Source of the DNA: SGZJ01 sp949372955
Lineage (GTDB): Bacteria; Bacteroidota; Bacteroidia; Flavobacteriales; Flavobacteriaceae
DNA length: 64,000 nt
Direction of reading: 5' to 3'
Assembly (NCBI GenBank): GCA_949372955.1
Contig: CASIAX010000004.1
Location: forward strand, 28,471 to 92,470
The translations under genes were made by a program, and so were the position numbers. The first letter of the stretch is position 1; the number at the start of each line of letters is the position of its first letter. Under the pieces are notes generated by a model. That model did no database searches and was not told where the DNA came from. It saw only the letters and a program-made list of their open reading frames with translations. This document shows, one piece after another, positions 34,342-43,720 of this stretch.

Positions 34342-35442
34342 ATGGAATATAAAAAAAGAAAGCAAGCTATATTATTATTATCTGACGGTACTATGTTTTA
34401 TGGTAAGTCTGTTTTTGGAGATGGTACTGCTTATGGAGAAGTTTGTTTTAATACCGGCATGACTGGTTATCAAGAAATATATACTGATCCTTCTTATTTT
34501 GGTCAGTTAATGATTATGACCAATCCACATATAGGTAATTATGGAATAAATAATGATGAGTCTGAATCAGACTCCATCAAAATCTCAGGTTTAATATGTA
34601 AAAACTTTAGTTATAATTACTCTAGAGAATTGGCAGATAGTTCTCTTGAGGATTTTTTAAATAAGAACAATCTTTTTGCAATTTCTGATATTGATACACG
34701 AGCCTTAGTTAGTTATATTAGGGAGAATGGAGCTATGAATGCTGTTATAACTACTGATATTGATAGTTTAGAAAGCTTATCAAAAAAACTACTTTCTGTT
34801 CCTTCTATGATAGGGCTTGAATTAGCGTCAAAGGTTTCAACTAAATCTGCATATTTTTTTGGAAATGAAAAATCTAAGTTTAAAGTAGCTGCTCTAGATT
34901 TAGGAATTAAAAAAAATATTTTAAGGAATTTAGCGAGTAGAGATGTTTATATAAAAGTTTTTCCTTTTGATACATCTTTTGATGAAATGAGTAAATGGAA
35001 TCCTGATGGTTATTTTTTGTCAAATGGCCCAGGAGATCCCGAACCTTTGAAAAGTGCTCAGTTAGTTGCTAAAAAAATAATAGAAAAGAACTTGCCTCTT
35101 TTTGGAATTTGCCTTGGACATCAAATTATTGCGCTTGCAAGCGGAATAGCTACATACAAAATGCATAATGGTCATCGAGGTATAAACCATCCTGTGAAAA
35201 ACTTAATTACTGGCAAGGGCGAAATAACTTCTCAAAACCATGGTTTTGCAGTAAATAAAGAAGATGCTCAAGCTAATGAGGATATAGAAATCACTCATAT
35301 TCACTTGAATGATGATACTGTTGCTGGTATTAGGCTTAAAAATAGTAATTGTTTTTCTGTCCAATTTCATCCTGAGGCTAGTCCAGGCCCTCATGATTCC
35401 TCGTATTTGTTTGATGAGTTTGTTGAGAACATGAAGAAATAA
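34342..35442 (+). CDS. carA: carbamoyl-phosphate synthase small subunit (glutamine amidotransferase)
   Basis: A 366-residue CarA. The N-terminal small domain has LLSDGTMFYGKSVFG and FNTGMTGYQEIYTDPSYFGQLM. The class I amidotransferase domain has the nucleophile Cys in FGICLGHQIIALASG and the catalytic His/Glu in VQFHPEASPGP. It supplies ammonia to CarB to make carbamoyl phosphate for pyrimidines and arginine/citrulline. carB is not in this window. A terminator and own promoter precede it. Confidence 0.96.
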   Translation: MEYKKRKQAILLLSDGTMFYGKSVFGDGTAYGEVCFNTGMTGYQEIYTDPSYFGQLMIMTNPHIGNYGINNDESESDSIKISGLICKNFSYNYSRELADSSLEDFLNKNNLFAISDIDTRALVSYIRENGAMNAVITTDIDSLESLSKKLLSVPSMIGLELASKVSTKSAYFFGNEKSKFKVAALDLGIKKNILRNLASRDVYIKVFPFDTSFDEMSKWNPDGYFLSNGPGDPEPLKSAQLVAKKIIEKNLPLFGICLGHQIIALASGIATYKMHNGHRGINHPVKNLITGKGEITSQNHGFAVNKEDAQANEDIEITHIHLNDDTVAGIRLKNSNCFSVQFHPEASPGPHDSSYLFDEFVENMKK

Positions 35443-35508
35443 TATATTCCACTATTACGTTTTCGTCAATTTATTCTTATAAATGGATTAAAATCTATTT
35501 ATATATGA

Positions 35509-35517
35509 TATTTTTGT
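35509..35517 (+). promoter_or_regulatory. predicted -7 promoter box of eno
   Basis: TAttTTTGT, about 25 bases before the eno ATG, in the 99-base carA-eno gap. It is the third TAttTTTGT copy within 2 kb, which supports a real box over chance. Confidence 0.55.
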
Positions 35518-35541
35518 CAATTAATAATCATTTCTATACTT

Positions 35542-36828
35542 ATGTCAAATATTAAAAAAATTCACGCTAGACAAATTTTTGATTCGCGAGGTAACCCAAC
35601 TATTGAAGTTGATGTTGTCACCGATAATGGCACTTTGGGTAGGGCAGCTGTTCCTTCAGGGGCATCTACAGGCGAACATGAAGCTGTTGAATTAAGAGAT
35701 GGTGGATCTGATTATATGGGTAAAGGTGTGAAAATTGCTATTAGTAACGTTAATGAAATTCTTTCACAATCCGTTTTAGGCATTTCAGTTTTTAATCAAA
35801 CAGAAATTGATAATATAATGATTGATTTAGATGGAACTCCAAATAAGTCAAAATTAGGAGCAAATTCAATTTTAGGTGTTTCATTAGCTGTTGCAAAAGC
35901 TGCAGCAAATGAAAAAAATATACCATTGTATAAATATATTGGAGGGGAAGATGTTTGCACACTACCAGTTCCTATGATGAATATTATTAATGGAGGATCT
36001 CATAGTGACTCTCCTATTGCCTTCCAAGAGTTTATGGTAGTTCCAGTACTTGCTGAGTCTTTTACTCATGCAATGCAGATGGGAAGTGAGATATTTCATC
36101 ATCTTAAAATTGTATTGAAAAGCAGAAAATTAAGTACTGCTGTCGGGGATGAAGGAGGTTTTGCTCCTGTTTTAGACGGAACAGAGGACGCTTTAGATAC
36201 AATTGCTTTAGCTGTTGAAAATGCAGGCTATAGTTTTGGTAAAGATGTAATGATCGCTCTTGATTGTGCTGCCGCTGAGTTTTATGAAAATAATGAGTAT
36301 AATTATAAAAAATTTGAAGGTGAACAGGGTAAGGTTAGATCAAGTAAAGAGCAAGCTGACTACTTAGCAAGCCTAACTTCTAAATATCCAATTATATCAA
36401 TTGAAGATGGAATGGATGAAAATGATTGGGACGGTTGGAAGTATTTAACTGAAATTATTGGAGACAAAATTCAATTAGTTGGTGATGATTTATTTGTTAC
36501 CAATGTAGATAGGTTATCTAAAGGAATAAATGAGTCAATAGCTAATTCGATTTTAATTAAAGTAAATCAAATAGGTACTTTGACAGAGACTATTCAAGCT
36601 GTTGAAATGGCACACAATGCTGGATTTACATCGGTTATGTCACACAGGTCAGGTGAAACAGAAGATAATACAATAGCTGATTTGGCTGTAGCACTTACTA
36701 CTTGTCAAATTAAGACAGGCTCAGCATCTCGTAGTGATAGAATGGCTAAGTATAATCAATTACTAAGAATAGAAGAGGAATTAGGCTCACGAGCTGTTTA
36801 CCCTAAAGCTAGCGCGTTTAAATCGTAG
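35542..36828 (+). CDS. eno: enolase
   Basis: A 428-residue enolase converting 2-phosphoglycerate to phosphoenolpyruvate. Signatures are ARQIFDSRGNPTIEVDV, AVPSGASTGEHEAVELRDG, GDEGGFAP, the Mg ligands in ALDCAAAEF and SIEDGMDENDW, and the catalytic region LIKVNQIGTLTET with SHRSGETED. Normal length. Its own promoter box precedes it; gltA follows with its own box. Confidence 0.98.
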   Translation: MSNIKKIHARQIFDSRGNPTIEVDVVTDNGTLGRAAVPSGASTGEHEAVELRDGGSDYMGKGVKIAISNVNEILSQSVLGISVFNQTEIDNIMIDLDGTPNKSKLGANSILGVSLAVAKAAANEKNIPLYKYIGGEDVCTLPVPMMNIINGGSHSDSPIAFQEFMVVPVLAESFTHAMQMGSEIFHHLKIVLKSRKLSTAVGDEGGFAPVLDGTEDALDTIALAVENAGYSFGKDVMIALDCAAAEFYENNEYNYKKFEGEQGKVRSSKEQADYLASLTSKYPIISIEDGMDENDWDGWKYLTEIIGDKIQLVGDDLFVTNVDRLSKGINESIANSILIKVNQIGTLTETIQAVEMAHNAGFTSVMSHRSGETEDNTIADLAVALTTCQIKTGSASRSDRMAKYNQLLRIEEELGSRAVYPKASAFKS

Positions 36829-36863
36829 TCGGTTTTATTTTTTAATAATTCACAGATATTTTG

Positions 36864-36872
36864 TACTTTTGC
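36864..36872 (+). promoter_or_regulatory. predicted -7 promoter box of gltA
   Basis: TActTTTGC matches TAnnTTTGY exactly. The predicted start of transcription is near 36878, giving a leader of about 17 bases before the gltA ATG. Confidence 0.6.
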
Positions 36873-36894
36873 ATTCCTTAATACAAAAATTTAA

Positions 36895-38190
36895 ATGTCA
36901 AAAAAAGCTACACTTCTTATAAATAACCAAGAATTTGATTTTCCTATTGTTTTAGGTTCTGAAAATGAAATTTCTATTGATGTAAAAAACTTAAGATCAC
37001 TTACGGGTGGTGTTACTACTATTGATCCAGGTTTTAAGAATACTGCATCGTGTGAAAGTAAAATCACATATTTGGATGGTGAGAAGGGTATTTTAAGATA
37101 TAGAGGTTATTCTATTGAAGATTTATCTAATAATGCTAGTTTTTTAGAAGTTGCTTATTTACTAATATATGGTAATCTTCCAACTCAAGACGAGTACAAG
37201 AAGTTCAATGATGACATAAAAAAAGAAAGTATTGTTGATGAGGATATTAAGAAAATATTAGAAGCCTTTCCAAAATCAGCTCATCCAATGGGTATTTTGT
37301 CTTCGTTAACTAGTGCTTTAACGGCATTTAACCCTAGTTCAAAAAATATAGATTACGATAGAAGTAAATCTGAACTCTATGATACTATTGTTAAAGTTTT
37401 AGGTAAAATACCAGTCTTAATCGCTTGGACTTTTAGAAAAAAGAATGGCTTACCATTAGATTATGGGGATTCTTCTTTAGGTTATGTTGAAAATATTTTG
37501 AAAATGATGTTTAATAAGCCTAACGAACAGTATGTTCAAAATCCTGTTTTAGTTAACTCTTTAAACAAGCTTTTAATTCTTCATGCAGATCATGAACAAA
37601 ACTGCTCTACATCAACGGTTAGAATAGTTGGTTCTTCTCATGCTGGTTTATTTGCCTCAATTTCTGCAGGGATTTCTGCTCTATGGGGCCCACTTCATGG
37701 TGGTGCAAATCAAGCTGTATTAGAAATGCTAGAATCAATTAATGAAGATGGTGGAGATACAAATAAGTACATGCAAAAAGCTAAAGACAAAGAAGATCCA
37801 TTTAGATTAATGGGTTTTGGTCACAGAGTTTACAAAAGCTTCGATCCTCGAGCAAAAATAATAAAAGTTGCAACTGACAAAGTTTTAAATGATCTCGGAA
37901 TTGTAGATCCTATTTTAGATATTGCAAAGGGACTTGAAAAAGAAGCTTTAAGTGATCAGTATTTTGTGGATAGAAATTTATATCCAAATGTTGATTTTTA
38001 CTCAGGTATCATCTATAGAGCCATGGGTATTCCCTCAGATATGTTCACAGTTATGTTTGCCTTAGGTAGACTGCCAGGTTGGATAGCTCATTGGAGAGAA
38101 ATGAGGCTGCGTAATGAACCAATTGGTAGACCAAGACAAGTCTATACAGGTGAGACACACAGACCATATTTTCCAATCTCTGACAGATAA
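36895..38190 (+). CDS. gltA: citrate synthase
   Basis: A 431-residue type II citrate synthase, first enzyme of the TCA cycle. It has the N-terminal beta domain (TIDPGFKNTASCESKITYLDGEKGILRYRGYSIEDL), the active-site His in GPLHGGANQAVLEML, the second His in MGFGHRVYKSFDPRAK, and the Asp region NVDFYSGIIYRAMG. With eno and mdh in the same window it supports full central carbon metabolism. Confidence 0.97.
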   Translation: MSKKATLLINNQEFDFPIVLGSENEISIDVKNLRSLTGGVTTIDPGFKNTASCESKITYLDGEKGILRYRGYSIEDLSNNASFLEVAYLLIYGNLPTQDEYKKFNDDIKKESIVDEDIKKILEAFPKSAHPMGILSSLTSALTAFNPSSKNIDYDRSKSELYDTIVKVLGKIPVLIAWTFRKKNGLPLDYGDSSLGYVENILKMMFNKPNEQYVQNPVLVNSLNKLLILHADHEQNCSTSTVRIVGSSHAGLFASISAGISALWGPLHGGANQAVLEMLESINEDGGDTNKYMQKAKDKEDPFRLMGFGHRVYKSFDPRAKIIKVATDKVLNDLGIVDPILDIAKGLEKEALSDQYFVDRNLYPNVDFYSGIIYRAMGIPSDMFTVMFALGRLPGWIAHWREMRLRNEPIGRPRQVYTGETHRPYFPISDR

Positions 38191-38232
38191 TTAAAGACAA
38201 CATTCTGAATATCTTTATTATTATATTTACAT

Positions 38233-39147
38233 ATGTTAAAAATTAATATTAACAATGAGACCTCTAAATTAGTATCTGTAATTTTAGGCACTGCTGTTTC
38301 TAATGGGTCAATTCCAAAAATTGAAGATTGCTATGATCCAAAGTCTAAAGAGCATATTTTAAATGGTACTTACCCAACCGAGGATGATATGATAGCCGAG
38401 TTAGGTTTATTTGAGAATGTTTTAAAAAAACACAAAGTAAAAGTTTATAGACCTAAAGAAATAATTGATTATAATCAGATATTTACTAGAGATATTTCAT
38501 TTGTAATTGAAGATAAAATTATCTTATCTAATATGATTGATAATAGATCTTTAGAATTGTCTGCTATTAATTATATAATCGATCAGATTCCTACCAAAAA
38601 CGTAATTAGACTTAGTTCTGATTGTCATATTGAGGGTGGTGATGTGATAATTTGTAATGATCATGTTTTTATTGGAATCTATACTGGTGAAGATTATTCT
38701 AATTATATAACCGCTAGAACTAATATTAATGCTGTTAATGCCTTGATAGAAATTTTTCCTAACAAAACTATTAAGACTTTTGAGTTACGAAAGTCAAATA
38801 ACTCACCAAAAGACAATGCTCTTCATCTTGATTGTTGTTTTCAGCCACTTGGTAACAACAAAGCAATATTACATCCAGAAGGTTTTTTAATAAAAGACGA
38901 GTGTGATTGGCTAATAGATTTTTTTGGCAAGGAAAATATTTTTGAAACTACAAAAGAAGAGATGTGTAATATGAACTGTAATGTATTTTCTATATCTGAA
39001 AATATAGTAGTGTCGGAAAATAAATTCTATAGGCTAAATAAATGGCTAAATTCAAATGGATTTGAAGTTGAGACTATTAAATATTCAGAAATAGCTAAGC
39101 AAGAAGGTTTGTTAAGGTGTTCAACCATGCCTTTAATAAGAAAGTAA
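38233..39147 (+). CDS. DDAH-like amidinotransferase-fold hydrolase
   Basis: A 304-residue member of the guanidino-modifying superfamily. The catalytic set is in place: FTRD (84-87), EGGD (134-137), the His at 198 (LHLD) and the nucleophile Cys296 in GLLRCSTMPL. Family members hydrolyse arginine or methylated arginines to citrulline; the exact substrate cannot be told from sequence. The stop overlaps the next start (TAATG), so translation with ctlX is coupled. Confidence 0.85.
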   Translation: MLKININNETSKLVSVILGTAVSNGSIPKIEDCYDPKSKEHILNGTYPTEDDMIAELGLFENVLKKHKVKVYRPKEIIDYNQIFTRDISFVIEDKIILSNMIDNRSLELSAINYIIDQIPTKNVIRLSSDCHIEGGDVIICNDHVFIGIYTGEDYSNYITARTNINAVNALIEIFPNKTIKTFELRKSNNSPKDNALHLDCCFQPLGNNKAILHPEGFLIKDECDWLIDFFGKENIFETTKEEMCNMNCNVFSISENIVVSENKFYRLNKWLNSNGFEVETIKYSEIAKQEGLLRCSTMPLIRK

Positions 39148-40097
39148 TGACTGTGAATAAACAAAGTACAAATACAATTATGATGATTAGACCTTTTGCA
39201 TTTAATTACAATGTGCAAACAGCTGTTAATAATCATTATCAAAAGCTTGTAGAGCCTAATAATAGTTCTGATCAAATTAACTTAAAAGCGCAATCTGAAT
39301 TTGATAATTTAGTTTTAAAACTTAGATCTATTGGAATCAATGTTATAGTATTTCAGGATGATAATAAGTTTGATACTCCAGACTCCTTATTTCCTAACAA
39401 TTGGGTGTCTTTTCATTCAAATGGTGATTTAGCACTATACCCTATGTATGCTGAAAATAGAAGACAGGAAAGAAGAGAAGATGTGATGGAGTTTGTCGAA
39501 AAAAACAACCATTTAATTAATAATGTTATTGACTATTCTTCTGGAGAAGAAGCAGGTTTATTTTTAGAAGGAACGGGTAGTATAGTTTTAGACAGAGTAA
39601 ATAGAAAAGCTTATTGTGCAGTTTCTGAGAGGTCTAATGAAGATCTATTGATTGAGTTTTGTGAAGATTTTGAATATACTCCAGTTATCTTCAATGCGTA
39701 TCAGTCAATTAAAGATAACAGGGAGTTGATCTATCACACAAATGTTATGATGTGTGTTGCGGATGATTTTGCGGTTATTTGTTTGGATTGCATTGATGAT
39801 AAAAAGGAGAAAAAAAATGTAATTTCTCATTTGTTAAGTGATGGAAAAGAAATTATTGAAATATCTGAAAATCAAGTTAATTCTTTCGCAGGTAACATGC
39901 TGCAACTATTAGATAGAAATAATAACGCATTATTAGTTATGAGTGAATCAGCATATAATGTGTTAACTAACCAACAAAAAAACACTATAAATAAATATGC
40001 TAAAATTGTATTTAGTTCACTTAGTACAATTGAAACTTATGGTGGAGGAAGTGCTAGATGTATGATGGCAGAAGTGTTTTTGCCAAAAATAAAATAG
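39147..40097 (+). CDS. ctlX: citrulline utilization hydrolase CtlX type protein
   Basis: A 316-residue protein of the same fold as its neighbour but of the CtlX branch. Motifs are PDSLFPNNWVSFH (Asp79), FLEGTGSIVLDR (Glu141), IYHTNVMM (His197) and GGGSARCMMAEVF (Cys305). I chose the ATG at 39147, overlapping the upstream stop, over an in-frame GTG at 39117. CtlX is linked by naming and context to citrulline utilisation. The pair sits upstream of argS, an arginine theme. Confidence 0.85.
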   Translation: MTVNKQSTNTIMMIRPFAFNYNVQTAVNNHYQKLVEPNNSSDQINLKAQSEFDNLVLKLRSIGINVIVFQDDNKFDTPDSLFPNNWVSFHSNGDLALYPMYAENRRQERREDVMEFVEKNNHLINNVIDYSSGEEAGLFLEGTGSIVLDRVNRKAYCAVSERSNEDLLIEFCEDFEYTPVIFNAYQSIKDNRELIYHTNVMMCVADDFAVICLDCIDDKKEKKNVISHLLSDGKEIIEISENQVNSFAGNMLQLLDRNNNALLVMSESAYNVLTNQQKNTINKYAKIVFSSLSTIETYGGGSARCMMAEVFLPKIK

Positions 40098-40127
40098 AAT
40101 TATTAATATGTTATATTTATAGTTATA

Positions 40128-41909
40128 ATGAACGAAATGAATATTGAGTCAACATTAAAGTCTTTTGCAATAAGAGCAATTGATGATTTGTACAAAATAA
40201 ATATAGCTACTGTTGAAATTCAGCCCACTAGAAGTGAATTTGAAGGTGATCTTACGATAGTGGTATTTCCTTTCTTAAAGTCCATTAAAACAAGCCCTAA
40301 GGAGCTTGCGAATAAGTTAGGTGAGTATATAGTTGGTGCTGAAAACTACTTCACATCTTTTAATGTTGTTTCGGGTTTTCTAAATATTGTTGTTTCAGAT
40401 GAGTACTACTTAAATCAATTTAATTCTATTAAAGAAAAAAGTGATTTTGGTTTTGTAAAACCTACTACTTCTGATTATACTATGGTAGAATATTCTTCGC
40501 CGAATACAAATAAGCCACTTCACTTAGGTCATATTAGAAATAACTTATTAGGTTTTAGTGTATCTCAGATATTAAAAGCATCTGGCAGAAATGTTCTAAA
40601 AACTCAAATAATTAATGACAGAGGGATACACATATGTAAGAGTATGGTTGCTTGGGTTAAGTTTGGAAATGGGGAAACCCCGGAATCTACGTCTGTAAAG
40701 GGTGATAAGTTAGTAGGTAAATACTATGTTTTATTTGATAAGGAGTATAAAAAACAAATTAGTCTTCTTGTTGAAAATGGTAATTCTGAGGAGGACGCAA
40801 AAAAAAATGCAGCTATTTTAGTTGAAGCCCAAAAAATGCTTTTAAAGTGGGAAGCTGGAGATGAAGAGGTTGTTAAGTTGTGGAAAACAATGAATGAATG
40901 GGTTTATAAAGGTTTTGCGCAAACTTATAAAACTCTTGGGGTAGATTTTGATAACTACTATTACGAAAGTGAAACCTATTTGTTAGGTAAAGAATTTATA
41001 AAACAAGGTCTTTCTAAAAATGTTTTTTTCAAGAAAGAAGATGGAAGTATTTGGTGTGATTTAACTGAAGATGGGTTAGATGAAAAAATTGTTTTAAGAT
41101 CTGATGGTACAGCTGTTTATATGACACAAGATATTGGTACAGCAATTCAAAGAGTTAAAGATTATCCTAATATAAACTCAATGGTTTATACTGTTGGTAA
41201 CGAGCAAGACTATCATTTTAAAGTATTGTTTTTAATACTTAAAAAATTAGGTTTTGGTTGGTCTAATAATCTACATCATTTAAGTTATGGTATGGTAGAT
41301 CTTCCTAGTGGAAAGATGAAAAGTAGAGAAGGCACTGTTGTAGATGCAGATGATTTACTAGAAGAAATGACAACTACTGCAAGAGATATTTCTCTAGAGC
41401 TAGGAAAATTAGAAGACTTAAATGAAGATGAAAAAAACAAGGTATATAATGTTATAGGTCAAGGGGCTTTAAAATATTTTATTTTAAAAGTAGATCCTAA
41501 AAAGAGAATCTTATTTGACCCTAAAGAATCTGTAGATTTTCAAGGAAATACAGGACCTTTCATTCAGTACTCTTATGTAAGGATTCAGGCTATTTTAAGA
41601 AAGATTGATAAAGTTAGTGATGAAGATTATTATGGAAAAGTAGATGCTGTAGAGAAAGATTTAATTAAACAATTACTTATATTTCCAGCAGCAATTCAAA
41701 AAGCAGCTAATATCCATAGTCCTGCTTTAATTGCTAACTACTTATATGATTTAGTTAAGGTATTTAATTCTTTCTATCACTCTTCACCGATTCTAAAGAC
41801 TTCTTTTGAGGATAGAAAAATGTTTAGACTTCAGCTTTCGCAGGCAGTATCTTTTGCTATTAAAAATGCGTTAGAACTATTAGGTATTGGTGTAGTTCAA
41901 AAAATGTAA
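40128..41909 (+). CDS. argS: arginyl-tRNA synthetase
   Basis: A 593-residue class I synthetase. The N-terminal additional domain is followed by the HIGH motif in EYSSPNTNKPLHLGHIRNN, the connective insert, the KMSKS-equivalent in KMKSREGTVV, and an anticodon-binding domain at the end (DLVKVFNSFYHS). It charges tRNA-Arg. It converges on the proteorhodopsin gene, with a shared bidirectional terminator between. Confidence 0.97.
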   Translation: MNEMNIESTLKSFAIRAIDDLYKINIATVEIQPTRSEFEGDLTIVVFPFLKSIKTSPKELANKLGEYIVGAENYFTSFNVVSGFLNIVVSDEYYLNQFNSIKEKSDFGFVKPTTSDYTMVEYSSPNTNKPLHLGHIRNNLLGFSVSQILKASGRNVLKTQIINDRGIHICKSMVAWVKFGNGETPESTSVKGDKLVGKYYVLFDKEYKKQISLLVENGNSEEDAKKNAAILVEAQKMLLKWEAGDEEVVKLWKTMNEWVYKGFAQTYKTLGVDFDNYYYESETYLLGKEFIKQGLSKNVFFKKEDGSIWCDLTEDGLDEKIVLRSDGTAVYMTQDIGTAIQRVKDYPNINSMVYTVGNEQDYHFKVLFLILKKLGFGWSNNLHHLSYGMVDLPSGKMKSREGTVVDADDLLEEMTTTARDISLELGKLEDLNEDEKNKVYNVIGQGALKYFILKVDPKKRILFDPKESVDFQGNTGPFIQYSYVRIQAILRKIDKVSDEDYYGKVDAVEKDLIKQLLIFPAAIQKAANIHSPALIANYLYDLVKVFNSFYHSSPILKTSFEDRKMFRLQLSQAVSFAIKNALELLGIGVVQKM

Positions 41910-41924
41910 TAGAATTTATTGTAT

Positions 41925-41958
41925 AAAAAAAAGGCTACACAATGTGTAGCCTTTTTTT
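41925..41958. terminator. bidirectional terminator between argS and proteorhodopsin
   Basis: GGCTACAC (41933-41940) pairs with GTGTAGCC (41944-41951) with a 3-base loop, flanked by an A-run and a T-run on each side. It serves both converging transcripts. Confidence 0.92.
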
Positions 41959-41979
41959 ATTTTTTGTTGGAATCTTTAA

Positions 41980-42696
41980 TTAAGATTCTTTAACAGCTAA
42001 GCTGTAAACAACTAAACCGAAACCGATTTTATTGATTGCATCTCCAATGTTATAGATAACTTCCATAGAAGGTAAGAATGCTTCAATACCGTTATACCAT
42101 CCATCAGTACCAGCCATATATCCTAAAGGATAAATTGCCCAACCAACAAGAAGGAACCAACATAGCATTTTGTGAGCTTCTAGTACGTTTCCACCAGCTG
42201 CAACAGCTAATTTCTTAAGACTACCTAACCACACTTCATATGCGATCCAGAAGTAAGCGACACCAGAAATGAATCCCCAAGCACCAGCACCTAACATTCC
42301 GCCGTCCCATCCAGACTCACCAAAGAATCCAGTAACTAGCATTACAGTTGAAAGTGCGATAAGTTTCCACATATGTGCCTTAGTTGCACCAGCAACTTTA
42401 AGTATTAAGTAAAACTCAACACACATTAATGGAACTGTTAAGATCCAGTCTACATATCTAAATACAGTAGTACTATCCCCAGCTGCATGAGCATCTCTCA
42501 TGTACATGTAATGTACAGCAGCAATAAATGTAATTAATCCTGAAACCAAAAGAGATGTTCTCCATTTAGCATCAACACTGTTCATTGACAAGAAGAAAAA
42601 CACAGATGCTGCCATCATAGCCATAGCTCCAAGCCAGAACGTAAATCCAGTACCGTCCGTAGGGACTGACATTGCAATAAAGTTTAAATAATTCAT
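41980..42696 (-). CDS. proteorhodopsin, light-driven proton pump (green-type)
   Basis: A 238-residue seven-helix retinal protein in the inner membrane. The third helix reads RYVDWILTVPLMCVEFYLIL. It has the Schiff-base counterion Asp83, Thr87 and the cytoplasmic proton donor Glu94, the DTE set of proton pumps. The tuning position (105 in the reference protein) is Met91, as in green-absorbing flavobacterial pumps. Lys223 in INKIGFG binds retinal; His62 forms the expected partner of Asp83. Retinal would come from the Blh enzyme encoded 1.2 kb away. Not a sodium pump (NDQ) or chloride pump. Confidence 0.97.
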   Translation of the reverse strand: MNYLNFIAMSVPTDGTGFTFWLGAMAMMAASVFFFLSMNSVDAKWRTSLLVSGLITFIAAVHYMYMRDAHAAGDSTTVFRYVDWILTVPLMCVEFYLILKVAGATKAHMWKLIALSTVMLVTGFFGESGWDGGMLGAGAWGFISGVAYFWIAYEVWLGSLKKLAVAAGGNVLEAHKMLCWFLLVGWAIYPLGYMAGTDGWYNGIEAFLPSMEVIYNIGDAINKIGFGLVVYSLAVKES

Positions 42697-42822
42697 ATTT
42701 TGTTATTTTAAAAATTAATAGTTGAGGGCTAAAATACTAAATTATTTCTAAATCATTAAATGTAGACACTGAAAATTCCGATATTAACAGCATTTGTCTT
42801 CTTAAATTATTAATTAAATAAA

Positions 42823-42853
42823 AAAAAAGAACCCCAATTTGAGGTTCTTTTTT
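42823..42853 (-). terminator. rho-independent terminator after the unknown membrane-protein gene
   Basis: AAAAAAGAACC (42823-42833) pairs with GGTTCTTTTTT (42843-42853), a strong GC-capped stem with an A/T tail on both sides. It lies about 25 bases past the stop of the 261-residue gene and 125 bases before the proteorhodopsin start. The two minus-strand genes are therefore probably separate transcripts. Confidence 0.85.
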
Positions 42854-42878
42854 AACTATTATTTAATTTTTATAATAA

Positions 42879-43664
42879 TTATTTTGACTTAAAAGGTAAA
42901 TATGGGTTAGCTATAAAGCTAAATAGTGTGTTTAATATTGTCCATATCCATTTATATATTGCTAAAACAACATACAGTTTAAGAAGGATTACAGCTACTT
43001 GAACTAGACCCCATAAAGAAAATATAAGATTACCAGCCCATGTGCCGTCAGCTGCAGCTTTACTGCTTGTTATGTCCCATCCCCATAGATCGTTAAGTTT
43101 TTCTCCTACCCATTCTAATCCAAACATGTTTGTTAAAGCATCCATGGCTGAGGCAGGTAGTGCATAGAAATAATCCATGTTATCTAACCAGCTAACATCG
43201 ACGCCACCAGTCATATCAAGATTACCCATAGTAACAGCTGCTATGATACCAAGTAATGCAGCTACTAATGCTACTAAAGCGGTTACATAACCCCATGCTC
43301 TAATTGTAGCTAATGCTATATCATGCCAAAACAGTGTGACAATATCACTTGTTGAAGAAGCAACGCTGTTACCAGCATCTCTGATGATTTGTGCAATTGG
43401 AAAAGCAACATAAATCCATACTAGGCCGCCTAAAACTGCCATGATGTTTACGCCATCATCACCAGGAATCATCCCTGATATTGATGCAATGATAGAGAAA
43501 ACTAGTGTTACAAAAGCCCCTACTCTAAAAACTTCTCCGGCCCATTTTGCTATGTTGCCCTCTGAGTCATTCATACAAGAGTTCCAGCAGTTCCAAGGAA
43601 GTTTGTTGTTGACCATATTAGGAGAGTCAACTACCATGTTAAAAAAGTTTTTAATTTTGTCCAT
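42879..43664 (-). CDS. Trp-rich multi-pass membrane protein of unknown function beside proteorhodopsin
   Basis: A 261-residue protein I do not recognise. It has a short hydrophilic start with two Cys (NCWNSC, residues 26 and 30). Predicted membrane segments lie near residues 47-66, 73-94, 117-145 and 210-250. Between the third and the last lies a roughly 60-residue acidic, Trp/Asp-rich loop (DNMDYFYALPASAMD, EWVGEKLNDLWGWDI), probably extra-cytoplasmic. The end is KWIWTILNTLFSFIANPYLPFKSK-like, basic and Trp-rich. It sits between the proton pump and blh, with its own terminator. Context suggests a light or membrane-energy role, but that is only inference. Confidence 0.8.
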   Translation of the reverse strand: MDKIKNFFNMVVDSPNMVNNKLPWNCWNSCMNDSEGNIAKWAGEVFRVGAFVTLVFSIIASISGMIPGDDGVNIMAVLGGLVWIYVAFPIAQIIRDAGNSVASSTSDIVTLFWHDIALATIRAWGYVTALVALVAALLGIIAAVTMGNLDMTGGVDVSWLDNMDYFYALPASAMDALTNMFGLEWVGEKLNDLWGWDITSSKAAADGTWAGNLIFSLWGLVQVAVILLKLYVVLAIYKWIWTILNTLFSFIANPYLPFKSK

Positions 43665-43720
43665 TTTATTTAATTTTTTATTAGTTAGTTCCCAGTAAGT
43701 TAGTAAATTAATAGAACATT

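Noticed and set aside
42879..43664. Idea that the unknown membrane protein is a second rhodopsin
   Set aside because: It has too few helices, no Lys in a last-helix retinal pocket and no DxxxT motif.
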